From contig NZ_JAUFPZ010000002.1 in assembly GCF_030409505.1 (NCBI RefSeq), positions 3,479,501 through 3,543,500 on the forward strand: a DNA stretch of 64,000 nt, read 5' to 3'. The notes beneath the pieces were generated by a model. That model did no database searches. It was given only the letters and a program-made list of their open reading frames with translations, and was not told where the DNA came from. Below, piece by piece: positions 43,206 through 51,852 of this stretch; position 1 is the stretch's first letter; every line of letters starts with the position of its first letter. This DNA comes from Zunongwangia endophytica. GTDB lineage: Bacteria; Bacteroidota; Bacteroidia; Flavobacteriales; Flavobacteriaceae. Made by a program: the position numbers and the translations under genes.

Positions 43206-43901
43206 ATGAGAAGTTTATTTCATAAATCTATAGTCTTTATTATAATCGCAGGTTTTTTTACTTCCTGTGCAGATGATAACGATCGTAACTACCAGTATTT
43301 TCCTGATATGTATCGACCGGTGCCTTACGAACCTTACGGTTCTTACGATATTTTCGCTAATCAACAGGAAGCAAAATTGCCTGTAGACGGAAGTATCTCT
43401 AGAGGATGGATGCCTTACGATTACGAAAATACTCCGGCAGGAAGAGAAGATGCTAAGGCTAATCTTAAAAACCCGTTGGCTTATACTGAAGATAACTTGA
43501 CAGAAGGGAAAGCTCTTTATACAGTATATTGTGCAGTTTGTCACGGAGACAAAGGAGATGGTCAAGGTACTTTGGTGCAAAGAGAAAAGATATTGGGTGT
43601 TCCATCTTACGACGATCCAGGTCGAGATATTACAGAAGGAAGCGTTTATCACGCAATGTACTATGGTCTTAACAACATGGGTTCTTACGCGGTACAAACC
43701 AGTATAAAAGAACGTTGGCAAATAGATCATTATGTGATGAGTTTGAAAGACAAGTTAGAAGGAAATCCTGAACGCTCATTTCAAACAAATACCATAACTC
43801 AGGAAAATTCTGAGAATCTTAATCCTGCTGAACCAGCTGATGGCCCTAGTGAAGATCAGCTCGAAGGATCAAATGATGAAGAATCTCAATCTGAGGAATA
43901 A
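43206..43901 (+). CDS. actE: Alternative complex III subunit E, monoheme cytochrome c lipoprotein
   Basis: 231 residues. A lipoprotein signal has its cysteine in FFTSCADDN. The segment DMYRPVPYEPYGSYDIFANQ is typical of ActE. A single heme motif CAVCHGDKGDG is at 109-119. The C-terminal tail is acidic and rich in Glu, Ser and Pro. It likely passes electrons from ActA/ActB toward the terminal oxidase. Confidence 0.93.
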   Translation: MRSLFHKSIVFIIIAGFFTSCADDNDRNYQYFPDMYRPVPYEPYGSYDIFANQQEAKLPVDGSISRGWMPYDYENTPAGREDAKANLKNPLAYTEDNLTEGKALYTVYCAVCHGDKGDGQGTLVQREKILGVPSYDDPGRDITEGSVYHAMYYGLNNMGSYAVQTSIKERWQIDHYVMSLKDKLEGNPERSFQTNTITQENSENLNPAEPADGPSEDQLEGSNDEESQSEE

Positions 43902-43934
43902 TTAATTAGGAATATAGCTTTTAGATCTAGTAAT

Positions 43935-45326
43935 ATGTATACGCTTTCTAGTAAATTAAAATTAACTGCAATTATTCTAGTAGTTGTTGGTGCCATAGGT
44001 TTAGTTTATGGGTTTATTTCTACACCATCCAACCAAGAAGAATTGAAGGAATTAATGGCTTCAGATTCTCACGGCGAACACGGCAGTGACGGCGGTGACC
44101 AGATTGAAGCAACAGCTAATATGGAGGAGCATAGTGGTGCCGAAGAAGCCCATCATGCCGATTCTGCTGAAGCTCACAAAAATGAAGCATCCCATGGTGA
44201 AGAGGCTCACGGAGAAGGTGAGCATAGCGACGAGCATATGGAGCACGTGCTTCATCAATTTCAAACAAAACCCTGGTCCGCAATATTTGTTTCGGCTTTC
44301 TTCTTCTTAATGATCGCTTTAGGAGCTCTTGTTTTTTATGCTATACAATATGTAGCGCAGGCAGGTTGGTCTCCGGTACTATTTAGAGTTATAGAAGGAA
44401 TTACCAGCTACATTTTGCCGGGATCGATTATAGTTGTATTGATCGTTTTATTTGCAGGAGAGCACTTTTATCCTTGGCAAAATCATGAGCTTGTAGAAGA
44501 AGATGTAATCTTACAGGGTAAATCAGGATATCTTAATTTTCCATTCTTTGTTATAAGAGCTATAATTTATTTGATAGGATGGAATTTATACCGATTTATC
44601 GCTACAAGAAATTCTGTAGCACAAGCTACCGCTAATACGTTAACACCGTATAAAAAGAATTTCAAGGCTTCAGTGTTTTTCTTATTATTCTTCGTAATAA
44701 CAGAAACTACAATGGCTTGGGATTGGTTTATGAGTATGACGCCACACTGGTATAGTACACTTTTTGCTTGGTATATTTTTGCAAGTATGTTTGTTTCGGC
44801 TATTACTGTGATTGCTATGGTGACAATGTTTCTTAAAAAACTTGGTCATTTAAATTTTGTAAATGATAGTCACCTACATGATTTAGCTAAGTTTATGTTC
44901 GCTTTTAGTGTATTTTGGACATATCTTTGGTTCGGACAATTCTTGCTAATTTGGTATGCGAATATTCCGGAAGAGGTAACATATTTTATTATTAGAATTG
45001 AAGAATATAACCTATTGTTCTTCGGAATGATTGTATTGAACTTTATTTTCCCAATTCTAATGTTAATAAATACAGATTATAAGCGAATCCCATGGTTCGT
45101 TATGATGGCGGGAGTAATGATCTTAGTAGGACACTACATTGATATTTTCTTACTGGTTATGCCATCTACTGTTGGACCTTATTGGTCATTCGGTATTACT
45201 GAAATTGGAGGGATATTATTTTTCTTAGGCTTGTTTATACTTGTTGTAGGTACTGGCTTAGGTAAAGAATCCTTATATCCTAAGGGTAATCCTTTCCTTA
45301 AGGAAAGCGAAAATTACCACTACTAA
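43935..45326 (+). CDS. actF: Alternative complex III subunit F, membrane protein
   Basis: 463 residues. A first helix (LKLTAIILVVVGAIGLVYGF) is followed by a histidine- and acid-rich loop at about 40-110. Nine or so further membrane helices resemble ActC/NrfD (MTPHWYSTLFAWYIFASMFV, FSVFWTYLWFGQFLLIWY). The polar loop contains many His, Glu and Asp residues and may bind metal; that is inference. It precedes the oxidase genes by 36 bases. Confidence 0.92.
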   Translation: MYTLSSKLKLTAIILVVVGAIGLVYGFISTPSNQEELKELMASDSHGEHGSDGGDQIEATANMEEHSGAEEAHHADSAEAHKNEASHGEEAHGEGEHSDEHMEHVLHQFQTKPWSAIFVSAFFFLMIALGALVFYAIQYVAQAGWSPVLFRVIEGITSYILPGSIIVVLIVLFAGEHFYPWQNHELVEEDVILQGKSGYLNFPFFVIRAIIYLIGWNLYRFIATRNSVAQATANTLTPYKKNFKASVFFLLFFVITETTMAWDWFMSMTPHWYSTLFAWYIFASMFVSAITVIAMVTMFLKKLGHLNFVNDSHLHDLAKFMFAFSVFWTYLWFGQFLLIWYANIPEEVTYFIIRIEEYNLLFFGMIVLNFIFPILMLINTDYKRIPWFVMMAGVMILVGHYIDIFLLVMPSTVGPYWSFGITEIGGILFFLGLFILVVGTGLGKESLYPKGNPFLKESENYHY

Positions 45327-45362
45327 TATAAAAGATTGATTGTTTAAAGAAGACTTTATAAA

Positions 45363-46397
45363 ATGACCGTATTTTTAGTAATCATAGTATTAGCACTTCT
45401 TGCTGTAACGGGGTGGCAAATCTCAAAAATATTTGAATTGTCAAAAACTCCAGATGCAGATACTTCTCAGGTAGCTAACAATAAGGATAACGAGAACCAG
45501 GGTAAGCTAATGATGGGTTTTGCTCTTTTCCTTTATGTTTTAATGTTTTATTGTTTTTGGACTTTTACTAATGTAACTTTACCAGATGCAGCATCGGAGC
45601 ATGGATCGAAATATGACAATTTGATGTTGATCTCAATGTTATTGATCATGTTCGTTCAGATAGTTACTCAGGCTTTATTGCATTATTTTGCTTACAAGTA
45701 TAGAGGAGCGGCCGGTAAGAAAGCATTATTTTATGCAGATAATGACAAGTTGGAGTTTATATGGACTATCGTACCAGTTATCGTATTAGCAGGTTTGATT
45801 ATATATGGACTTTTTACCTGGACAGATATAATGAGTGTTAATGAAGATGAAGATCCTATTATTGTAGAACTTTATGCGCAGCAGTTTAGCTGGACAGCCA
45901 GATATGCCGGAGAGGATAACACCTTAGGAGAAGCTAACGTTCGATTTATAGAGGGAGCTAACGTTTTGGGTGTGGATAAAGAAGATTCTTACGCTCAGGA
46001 TGACAAAATTGTGAGAGAATTACATTTACCGGTTAATAAGCCAGTATTGTTTAAATTAAGATCTCAGGATGTACTTCACTCCGCTTATTTTCCTCACTTT
46101 AGAGCACAAATGAATGTGGTGCCTGGAATGATTACTCAATTCGGTTTTACTCCAACAGTAACTACTGAAGAGATGAGGAATGACGATGATATGATTGATA
46201 AAGTAGAGCATATCAACGAAATTAGAAAAGATAATGGCGATGATTCTTACGAATTTGATTACTTCTTATTATGTAATAAGATTTGTGGACAAGCCCATTA
46301 CAATATGCAGATGAAGGTTGTTGTAGAGTCTGAAGCAGATTATGAAGCCTGGTTGGCCGAGCAAGGAACTTTCGAAGAATCAATGTCGCAAGAATAA
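45363..46397 (+). CDS. coxB: Cytochrome c oxidase subunit II (CuA type)
   Basis: 344 residues. Membrane helices near the N-terminus, around 50-70, 85-110 and 135-155 (LMMGFALFLYVLMFYCFWTF, FIWTIVPVIVLAGLIIYGLF). The periplasmic cupredoxin domain has the CuA ligands Cys304, Cys308, His312 and Met315 in CNKICGQAHYNM, plus the upstream histidine in DVLHSAYFPHFRAQMN. It receives electrons for the CoxA active site. Co-transcribed with alternative complex III. Confidence 0.95.
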   Translation: MTVFLVIIVLALLAVTGWQISKIFELSKTPDADTSQVANNKDNENQGKLMMGFALFLYVLMFYCFWTFTNVTLPDAASEHGSKYDNLMLISMLLIMFVQIVTQALLHYFAYKYRGAAGKKALFYADNDKLEFIWTIVPVIVLAGLIIYGLFTWTDIMSVNEDEDPIIVELYAQQFSWTARYAGEDNTLGEANVRFIEGANVLGVDKEDSYAQDDKIVRELHLPVNKPVLFKLRSQDVLHSAYFPHFRAQMNVVPGMITQFGFTPTVTTEEMRNDDDMIDKVEHINEIRKDNGDDSYEFDYFLLCNKICGQAHYNMQMKVVVESEADYEAWLAEQGTFEESMSQE

Positions 46398-46433
46398 TTA
46401 TTTTATTAAAGAACTAAAAGTATTATTTAAGAT

Positions 46434-48254
46434 ATGTCAGCAGTAGTAAACGCACCAGCTCAGGATCACCACGAAGATCACGGACATCATCATAAACAAA
46501 CATTTATATCAAAGTATATTTTTAGCTTTGATCATAAGATGGTTGCTAAACAATTCCTTATTACAGGTCTCTTAATGGGAATTGTAGGGATTGGAATGTC
46601 TATTTTATTTAGAATTCAATTAGCATGGCCAGAGGAGTCTTTTGCTATTTTCGAAGCTTTGCTTGGAAAATGGGCTCCAGATGGTGTTATGACTCCTAAT
46701 ATTTATTTAGCCCTGGTAACCATTCATGGTACTATCATGGTTTTCTTTGTACTTACTGCTGGTTTAAGTGGTACATTTAGTAACCTTCTAATTCCATTGC
46801 AGATTGGCGCGCGAGATATGGCTTCTGGATTTATGAATATGCTTTCATACTGGTTGTTTTTCGTAGCTTGTGTGATTATGTTATGTTCTTTATTTGTAGA
46901 GGCAGGACCTGCTTCATCGGGTTGGACCATATATCCTCCATTAAGTGCGTTACCGCAGGCTATTGGTGGTTCTGGTATGGGTATGACGCTTTGGTTAGTT
47001 TCAATGGCATTATTTATCGCTTCTCAGCTTTTAGGAGGTATTAACTATATTGTTACTGTAATAAATTTAAGAACTAAAGGAATGTCTATGACTAGACTTC
47101 CGCTAACTATTTGGGCATTTTTTGTAACTGCTATTTTAGGTTTAGTATCTTTCCCAGTATTACTTTCAGCGGCATTACTACTTATCATGGATAGAAGTTT
47201 TGGAACTTCATTCTTTTTAAGTGATATATTTATTGAAGGAGAAGTGTTAAGTCACCACGGTGGATCTCCTGTATTGTTTGAGCATTTATTCTGGTTCTTA
47301 GGTCACCCTGAAGTTTACATCGTAATACTTCCGGCTCTAGGTATAACTTCAGAAGTTGTTGCGACAAACTCTCGTAAACCTATATTTGGTTACCGCGCAA
47401 TGATTGCATCTATTTTAGCAATCGGTTTCCTTTCAACTATTGTTTGGGGTCACCATATGTTCGTATCTGGAATGAATCCTTTCTTAGGTTCTGTATTTAC
47501 CTTTACAACATTATTAATTGCTATTCCTTCAGCGGTAAAAGCTTTTAACTACATAACAACATTATGGAAGGGTAACCTTCAAATGAATCCAGGAATGTTA
47601 TTTTCGATTGGTTTGGTTTCCACTTTTATTACTGGTGGTCTTACAGGGATTATTCTTGGGGACTCAACATTAGATATTAACGTTCACGATACTTATTTTG
47701 TGGTAGCTCACTTCCACCTTGTAATGGGTATTTCAGCATTGTATGGTTTATTTGCCGGTGTATATCACTGGTTCCCTAAGATGTTTGGACGTATGATGAA
47801 TAAGAATCTTGGTTATATTCACTTCTGGGTTACTGCAGTCGGTGCTTACGGAGTATTCTTCCCGATGCACTTTTTAGGAATGGCTGGTTTACCAAGACGT
47901 TATTATACAAATACTGCTTTCCCTTATTTTGATGATCTTGCCGATATCAATGTAATTGTAACAGTTTGTGCTATCGTAACAGCTTTAGTTCAGTTAGTAT
48001 TTATTTACAATTTCTTCGGTTCTATGTTCTATGGTAAGAAAGCAACTATGAACCCTTGGAAGTCTAATACTTTAGAGTGGACTACACCAGTAGAACATAT
48101 CCATGGTAACTGGCCAGGAGCACTTCCAGTAGTTTATCGTTGGGCGTATGACTATAGCAAAACTTATCCTGATGGAGAATATATAATTAAGGGACAGGAT
48201 TACGTTCCTCAGAATATACCTATGCAGAAGGATGAAGAAGATTTACATCATTAG
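46434..48254 (+). CDS. coxA: Cytochrome c oxidase subunit I
   Basis: 606 residues, about 12 membrane helices, heme-copper oxidase catalytic subunit. CuB ligands are His291 in WFLGHPEVY and His340-His341 in WGHHMF. Heme ligands His426 and His428 lie in HDTYFVVAHFHLVMG. The GHPEVY motif carries the glutamate-tyrosine typical of A-type oxidases. It reduces oxygen to water and pumps protons. It ends the operon at a strong terminator; subunits III and IV are not in the window. Confidence 0.96.
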   Translation: MSAVVNAPAQDHHEDHGHHHKQTFISKYIFSFDHKMVAKQFLITGLLMGIVGIGMSILFRIQLAWPEESFAIFEALLGKWAPDGVMTPNIYLALVTIHGTIMVFFVLTAGLSGTFSNLLIPLQIGARDMASGFMNMLSYWLFFVACVIMLCSLFVEAGPASSGWTIYPPLSALPQAIGGSGMGMTLWLVSMALFIASQLLGGINYIVTVINLRTKGMSMTRLPLTIWAFFVTAILGLVSFPVLLSAALLLIMDRSFGTSFFLSDIFIEGEVLSHHGGSPVLFEHLFWFLGHPEVYIVILPALGITSEVVATNSRKPIFGYRAMIASILAIGFLSTIVWGHHMFVSGMNPFLGSVFTFTTLLIAIPSAVKAFNYITTLWKGNLQMNPGMLFSIGLVSTFITGGLTGIILGDSTLDINVHDTYFVVAHFHLVMGISALYGLFAGVYHWFPKMFGRMMNKNLGYIHFWVTAVGAYGVFFPMHFLGMAGLPRRYYTNTAFPYFDDLADINVIVTVCAIVTALVQLVFIYNFFGSMFYGKKATMNPWKSNTLEWTTPVEHIHGNWPGALPVVYRWAYDYSKTYPDGEYIIKGQDYVPQNIPMQKDEEDLHH

Positions 48255-48277
48255 ATAAATCTATAATCACAATACAC

Positions 48278-48316
48278 AAAAGCCTTTTCTTTATTGAAGA
48301 GGCTTTTTTATTTTAT
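48278..48316 (+). terminator. Intrinsic terminator of the respiratory operon
   Basis: AAAAGCCTTTTC (48278-48289) pairs with GAAGAGGCTTTT (48296-48307) with a single G-U pair, followed by more Ts. It lies 24 bases after the coxA stop. Confidence 0.88.
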
Positions 48317-48321
48317 ATTTG
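48314..48321 (+). promoter_or_regulatory. -7 box for ruvB (TATATTTG)
   Basis: Exact TAnnTTTG match immediately after the coxA terminator, 37 bases before the ruvB start. Confidence 0.5.
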
Positions 48322-48358
48322 TTTTGTCTATACTTAGGCTGTATTTAATTTAGTTGCT

Positions 48359-49381
48359 ATGAATGAAAATCTGGATGCCAGCGGAGAGAATTTTTCTTCC
48401 GAAGAATTTGATATTGAAAGGGCTTTAAGACCTTTAAGCTTTGATGATTTTGCTGGTCAGGAACAGGTTTTAGATAATTTGAAGGTTTTCGTAGCAGCCG
48501 CTAATTTAAGAGAAGAAGCTTTAGATCATACCTTATTACATGGGCCTCCTGGACTAGGAAAAACTACTTTAGCTCATATACTTGCCAATGAATTAAATGT
48601 TGGGTTGAAAGTAACTTCAGGACCTGTTTTGGACAAACCTGGAGATTTAGCCGGTCTTTTGACTAATCTTGATGAAAGAGATATTCTTTTTATAGACGAA
48701 ATTCATCGTTTAAGCCCTATTGTTGAAGAGTACTTGTATTCAGCAATGGAAGATTATCGGATAGATATTATGATTGAATCTGGGCCAAATGCGCGTTCAG
48801 TTCAATTGAATTTGAGTCCGTTTACCTTGATTGGTGCGACCACCAGATCTGGATTACTCACGGCACCAATGAGAGCTCGTTTCGGGATTTCAAGCCGACT
48901 TCAATATTATTCAACCGAATTACTTTCTGACATCGTTCAGCGTAGTGCACAAATATTAAATGTCCCTATAAGCATGGAAGCCGCTATAGAAATTGCAGGA
49001 CGTAGTCGTGGTACGCCACGTATAGCCAATGCACTTTTACGCCGAGTTCGGGATTTCGCCCAGATTAAAGGAGATGGAAAAATTGATATTCATATTGCCA
49101 AATATGGACTTAAAGCTTTGAATGTAGATGCGCACGGTTTAGATGAAATGGATAATAAGATTTTAGAAACAATAATCGATAAATTTAAAGGTGGTCCTGT
49201 AGGAATTACTACTTTGGCAACGGCGGTTAGCGAAAGTGCCGAGACTATTGAAGAAGTTTACGAGCCTTTTTTGATTCAACAAGGATTTATTTATCGCACA
49301 CCAAGAGGAAGAGAAGTAACCGAGGCAGCTTATAAGCATATGGGAAGATCGCCAGGAGCTAAGCAGGGAGGTTTGTTTTAA
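48359..49381 (+). CDS. ruvB: Holliday junction helicase RuvB
   Basis: 340 residues, AAA+ motor of branch migration. Walker A GPPGLGKT at 62-69, Walker B with DEIH at 113-116, sensor segment [19 protein letters not shown], and the winged-helix C-terminus ending [17 protein letters not shown]. Normal length. Its partner ruvA lies separately at 54236. Confidence 0.97.
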   Translation: MNENLDASGENFSSEEFDIERALRPLSFDDFAGQEQVLDNLKVFVAAANLREEALDHTLLHGPPGLGKTTLAHILANELNVGLKVTSGPVLDKPGDLAGLLTNLDERDILFIDEIHRLSPIVEEYLYSAMEDYRIDIMIESGPNARSVQLNLSPFTLIGATTRSGLLTAPMRARFGISSRLQYYSTELLSDIVQRSAQILNVPISMEAAIEIAGRSRGTPRIANALLRRVRDFAQIKGDGKIDIHIAKYGLKALNVDAHGLDEMDNKILETIIDKFKGGPVGITTLATAVSESAETIEEVYEPFLIQQGFIYRTPRGREVTEAAYKHMGRSPGAKQGGLF

Positions 49382-49420
49382 TAATTGCAGAAAAAGCTGC
49401 AATTTTTGACGTTTTGATTT

Positions 49421-50746
49421 ATGAAGAAGAAAGAAATTCCAGAGGTATCTACACTAACATTTTTAAAAAATGCAGGTAGCATTGTAAAAAATCCATTGCC
49501 TTTTCATCGAGAGAATTTTACCAAGCATGGTGATATTTTCCGTCTGAATATTGGCCCAAAGAAGTCTGTTATTTTTTGTAGGGATGCCGATTTCGCCCAA
49601 TATGTCCTTCAAAAGAATCAGAAGAATTATATAAAATCTGAAATTCAGACCAAAGACCTCAAGAAATATGTAGGTAATGGTTTGTTAACAGCTAATGGTG
49701 AACATTGGCAGAAACAGCGCAAATTAATTCAGCCGGCTTTCCACAAAAAGCATATTGCTAATTTACTGGAAACAATTCTAGAAGCTATAAGAGTTGAGTA
49801 TACCAAAATCGAACTCAATACTACTGTAGATGTATTTCCTATCTTCAATGATTTGGCTTTTCAAACCGTTGTTAAATCTTTATTTAGTTCAGCGGCCAGT
49901 CAGGAACAAATTAATCGTTTACAGTTTGTGACTGAAGCGAATCAAAAAATGCTAGTAAAAGAGCTTCGGCAGCCTTATAAAAGTGTTTGGTTCCGTATTA
50001 GTGGAGAGCTGAAACATCACTTAAAATTAAGCGAAGAATCGCGACAAATTTTAAAGCAAATCGTAAAAGAGCGTCAGGAAAATCCAAAGCGTTACGATGA
50101 TTTACTCGATATGTTATTGGATGCACGTTATGACGATGGGCAGCCGATGGATGAGGAACAGTTAATCGATGAAATTTTAATTCTTTTTGTTGCTGGCCAC
50201 GAGACCACTTCAAATTCGTTAAGTTTTACTACGCAACTACTAGCGCAGCATCCCGAAATTCAAGAAAAAGTTTTTACTGAAGTAAAGGAAGCTTCAGCGA
50301 ATAGTAACGGTTTGATGGAATTTCTTCAGCAATGTTCTTATACGCAAAATGTGGTTTTAGAAAGTATGCGTTTGTATCCTCCTGCATATTTTATGGATCG
50401 AGTGAATTTAGAAGAAGATGAATTTAAAGGATTCAAATTCGATAAAAACTCGAACCTTTTATTTTCTTTTTATGAGATTCATCGTAGCGAAAAACATTGG
50501 GAAAATCCGTTGACGTTTAATCCAGATCGTTTTGCTTCAGAAAAGAATCCTGAAGCGTATTTTCCGTTTGGGGCGGGTCCAAGGAAATGTATAGGCAGCA
50601 ATTTTGCAATGTACGAGATGATTTTGGCCGTTTCAGAAATGGTTTCTAACTTTAAAATCCTTCCGAAGAAAAAAGAAATCGAGATTTTACCTCTTATTAC
50701 TTTGAAGCCTAAAAATGCTTTTGTAGAATTTCAGAAAAGAGCTTAA
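49421..50746 (+). CDS. Cytochrome P450
   Basis: 441 residues. I-helix AGHETT at 258-263, ExxR motif ESMR at 314-317, and heme-binding [10 protein letters not shown] with Cys390. No membrane anchor and no fused reductase. The family resembles CYP4/CYP102-like fatty-acid hydroxylases in its heme-region sequence, but the substrate cannot be read. No ferredoxin or reductase partner lies next to it. The last base overlaps the queG start, so both are probably in one transcript with ruvB. Confidence 0.93.
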   Translation: MKKKEIPEVSTLTFLKNAGSIVKNPLPFHRENFTKHGDIFRLNIGPKKSVIFCRDADFAQYVLQKNQKNYIKSEIQTKDLKKYVGNGLLTANGEHWQKQRKLIQPAFHKKHIANLLETILEAIRVEYTKIELNTTVDVFPIFNDLAFQTVVKSLFSSAASQEQINRLQFVTEANQKMLVKELRQPYKSVWFRISGELKHHLKLSEESRQILKQIVKERQENPKRYDDLLDMLLDARYDDGQPMDEEQLIDEILILFVAGHETTSNSLSFTTQLLAQHPEIQEKVFTEVKEASANSNGLMEFLQQCSYTQNVVLESMRLYPPAYFMDRVNLEEDEFKGFKFDKNSNLLFSFYEIHRSEKHWENPLTFNPDRFASEKNPEAYFPFGAGPRKCIGSNFAMYEMILAVSEMVSNFKILPKKKEIEILPLITLKPKNAFVEFQKRA

Positions 50747-51690
50747 TGTTTTCAGAAAACAAAGCAAAATACACCAATATCATCAAAGAAGAGGCAAAAC
50801 GTCTTGGATTTATGTCGTGCGGAATTAGCAAAGCTGAATTTCTAGAGCAAGAAGCACCGCGCTTGGAAGAATGGCTTAATAAAAATCGAAATGGTAACAT
50901 GTATTACATGGAAAATCATTTTGATAAGCGTTTGGATCCCACAAAATTAGTGGAAGGTTCTAAAAGTGTGATTTCTCTATTGCTGAATTATTATCCTAAT
51001 CAAACTCAAAATCCCGACTCTTACAAGATCAGTAAATATGCCTACGGAAGAGATTATCATTTTGTGATTAAAGACAAACTGAAATCTTTACTTCAATTTA
51101 TCCAAGATGAGATTGGTGAAGTTGAAGGCCGAGCTTTTGTAGATTCAGCACCGGTTTTAGATAAAGCCTGGGCAGCAAAAAGTGGTTTGGGATGGATTGG
51201 TAAAAATTCTAATTTACTTTCTAAAAAAGCCGGTTCTTTTTTCTTTATAGCAGAATTGATCGTCGATCTGGATTTAGAATACGATACCCCCGTAACCGAT
51301 CATTGTGGTACTTGTACCGCCTGTATAGATGCCTGTCCAACTGATGCTATTGTAGAACCTTACAAAGTAGATGGCAGCAAGTGTATTTCTTATTTTACCA
51401 TAGAGCTAAAAGATGAATTGCCGAATAGTTTTAAAAATACTTTTGAAGACTGGATGTTTGGGTGTGATATCTGTCAGGATGTTTGCCCATGGAACCGTTT
51501 CTCTAAACCTCATAACGAACCGTTGTTCGATCCGCATCCCGATTTACTGAAATTCGATAAAAAAGATTGGGAAGAAATCACTAAAGAAACCTTCAACGAA
51601 ATTTTTCGAAAATCTGCCGTTAAAAGAACCAAATTCGAAGGTTTAAAGCGGAATATTAATTTCCTGAATTCTAGAGAAATTGATAATTAG
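50746..51690 (+). CDS. queG: Epoxyqueuosine reductase QueG
   Basis: 314 residues. Cobalamin- and Fe-S-dependent enzyme of the last step of queuosine synthesis in tRNA. The N-terminal cobalamin-binding part contains [13 protein letters not shown] and [21 protein letters not shown]. Two [4Fe-4S] clusters are formed by [12 protein letters not shown] (187-198) and [11 protein letters not shown] (from 240). Its ATG overlaps the P450 stop by one base, giving translational coupling. Nothing but AT-rich intergenic sequence follows to maeB. Confidence 0.95.
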   Translation: MFSENKAKYTNIIKEEAKRLGFMSCGISKAEFLEQEAPRLEEWLNKNRNGNMYYMENHFDKRLDPTKLVEGSKSVISLLLNYYPNQTQNPDSYKISKYAYGRDYHFVIKDKLKSLLQFIQDEIGEVEGRAFVDSAPVLDKAWAAKSGLGWIGKNSNLLSKKAGSFFFIAELIVDLDLEYDTPVTDHCGTCTACIDACPTDAIVEPYKVDGSKCISYFTIELKDELPNSFKNTFEDWMFGCDICQDVCPWNRFSKPHNEPLFDPHPDLLKFDKKDWEEITKETFNEIFRKSAVKRTKFEGLKRNINFLNSREIDN

Positions 51691-51822
51691 ATTACTGCTA
51701 GCGAAATTTAACTATTAAGTTTTAGAAGAATGATGCTTCAGAAAAACTAAAATTGATTAAAAACTAGCTAAAATCTTACCATTATTTTAAAATAATTAAG
51801 TAGTAATTGCCATCTACCTTAC

Positions 51823-51830
51823 TAACTTTG
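51823..51830 (+). promoter_or_regulatory. -7 box for maeB (TAACTTTG)
   Basis: TAACTTTG matches TAnnTTTG, 22 bases before the maeB start. The nearest TTG upstream (51807) is too close to be a normal -33 box. Confidence 0.5.
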
Positions 51831-51852
51831 TAAATAGCTAAAACCAAAAGTT

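Noticed and set aside
43215..43730. A 171-codon minus-strand frame opposite actE
   Set aside because: Antisense to a clear cytochrome c lipoprotein gene; composition is that of a complementary-strand artefact.
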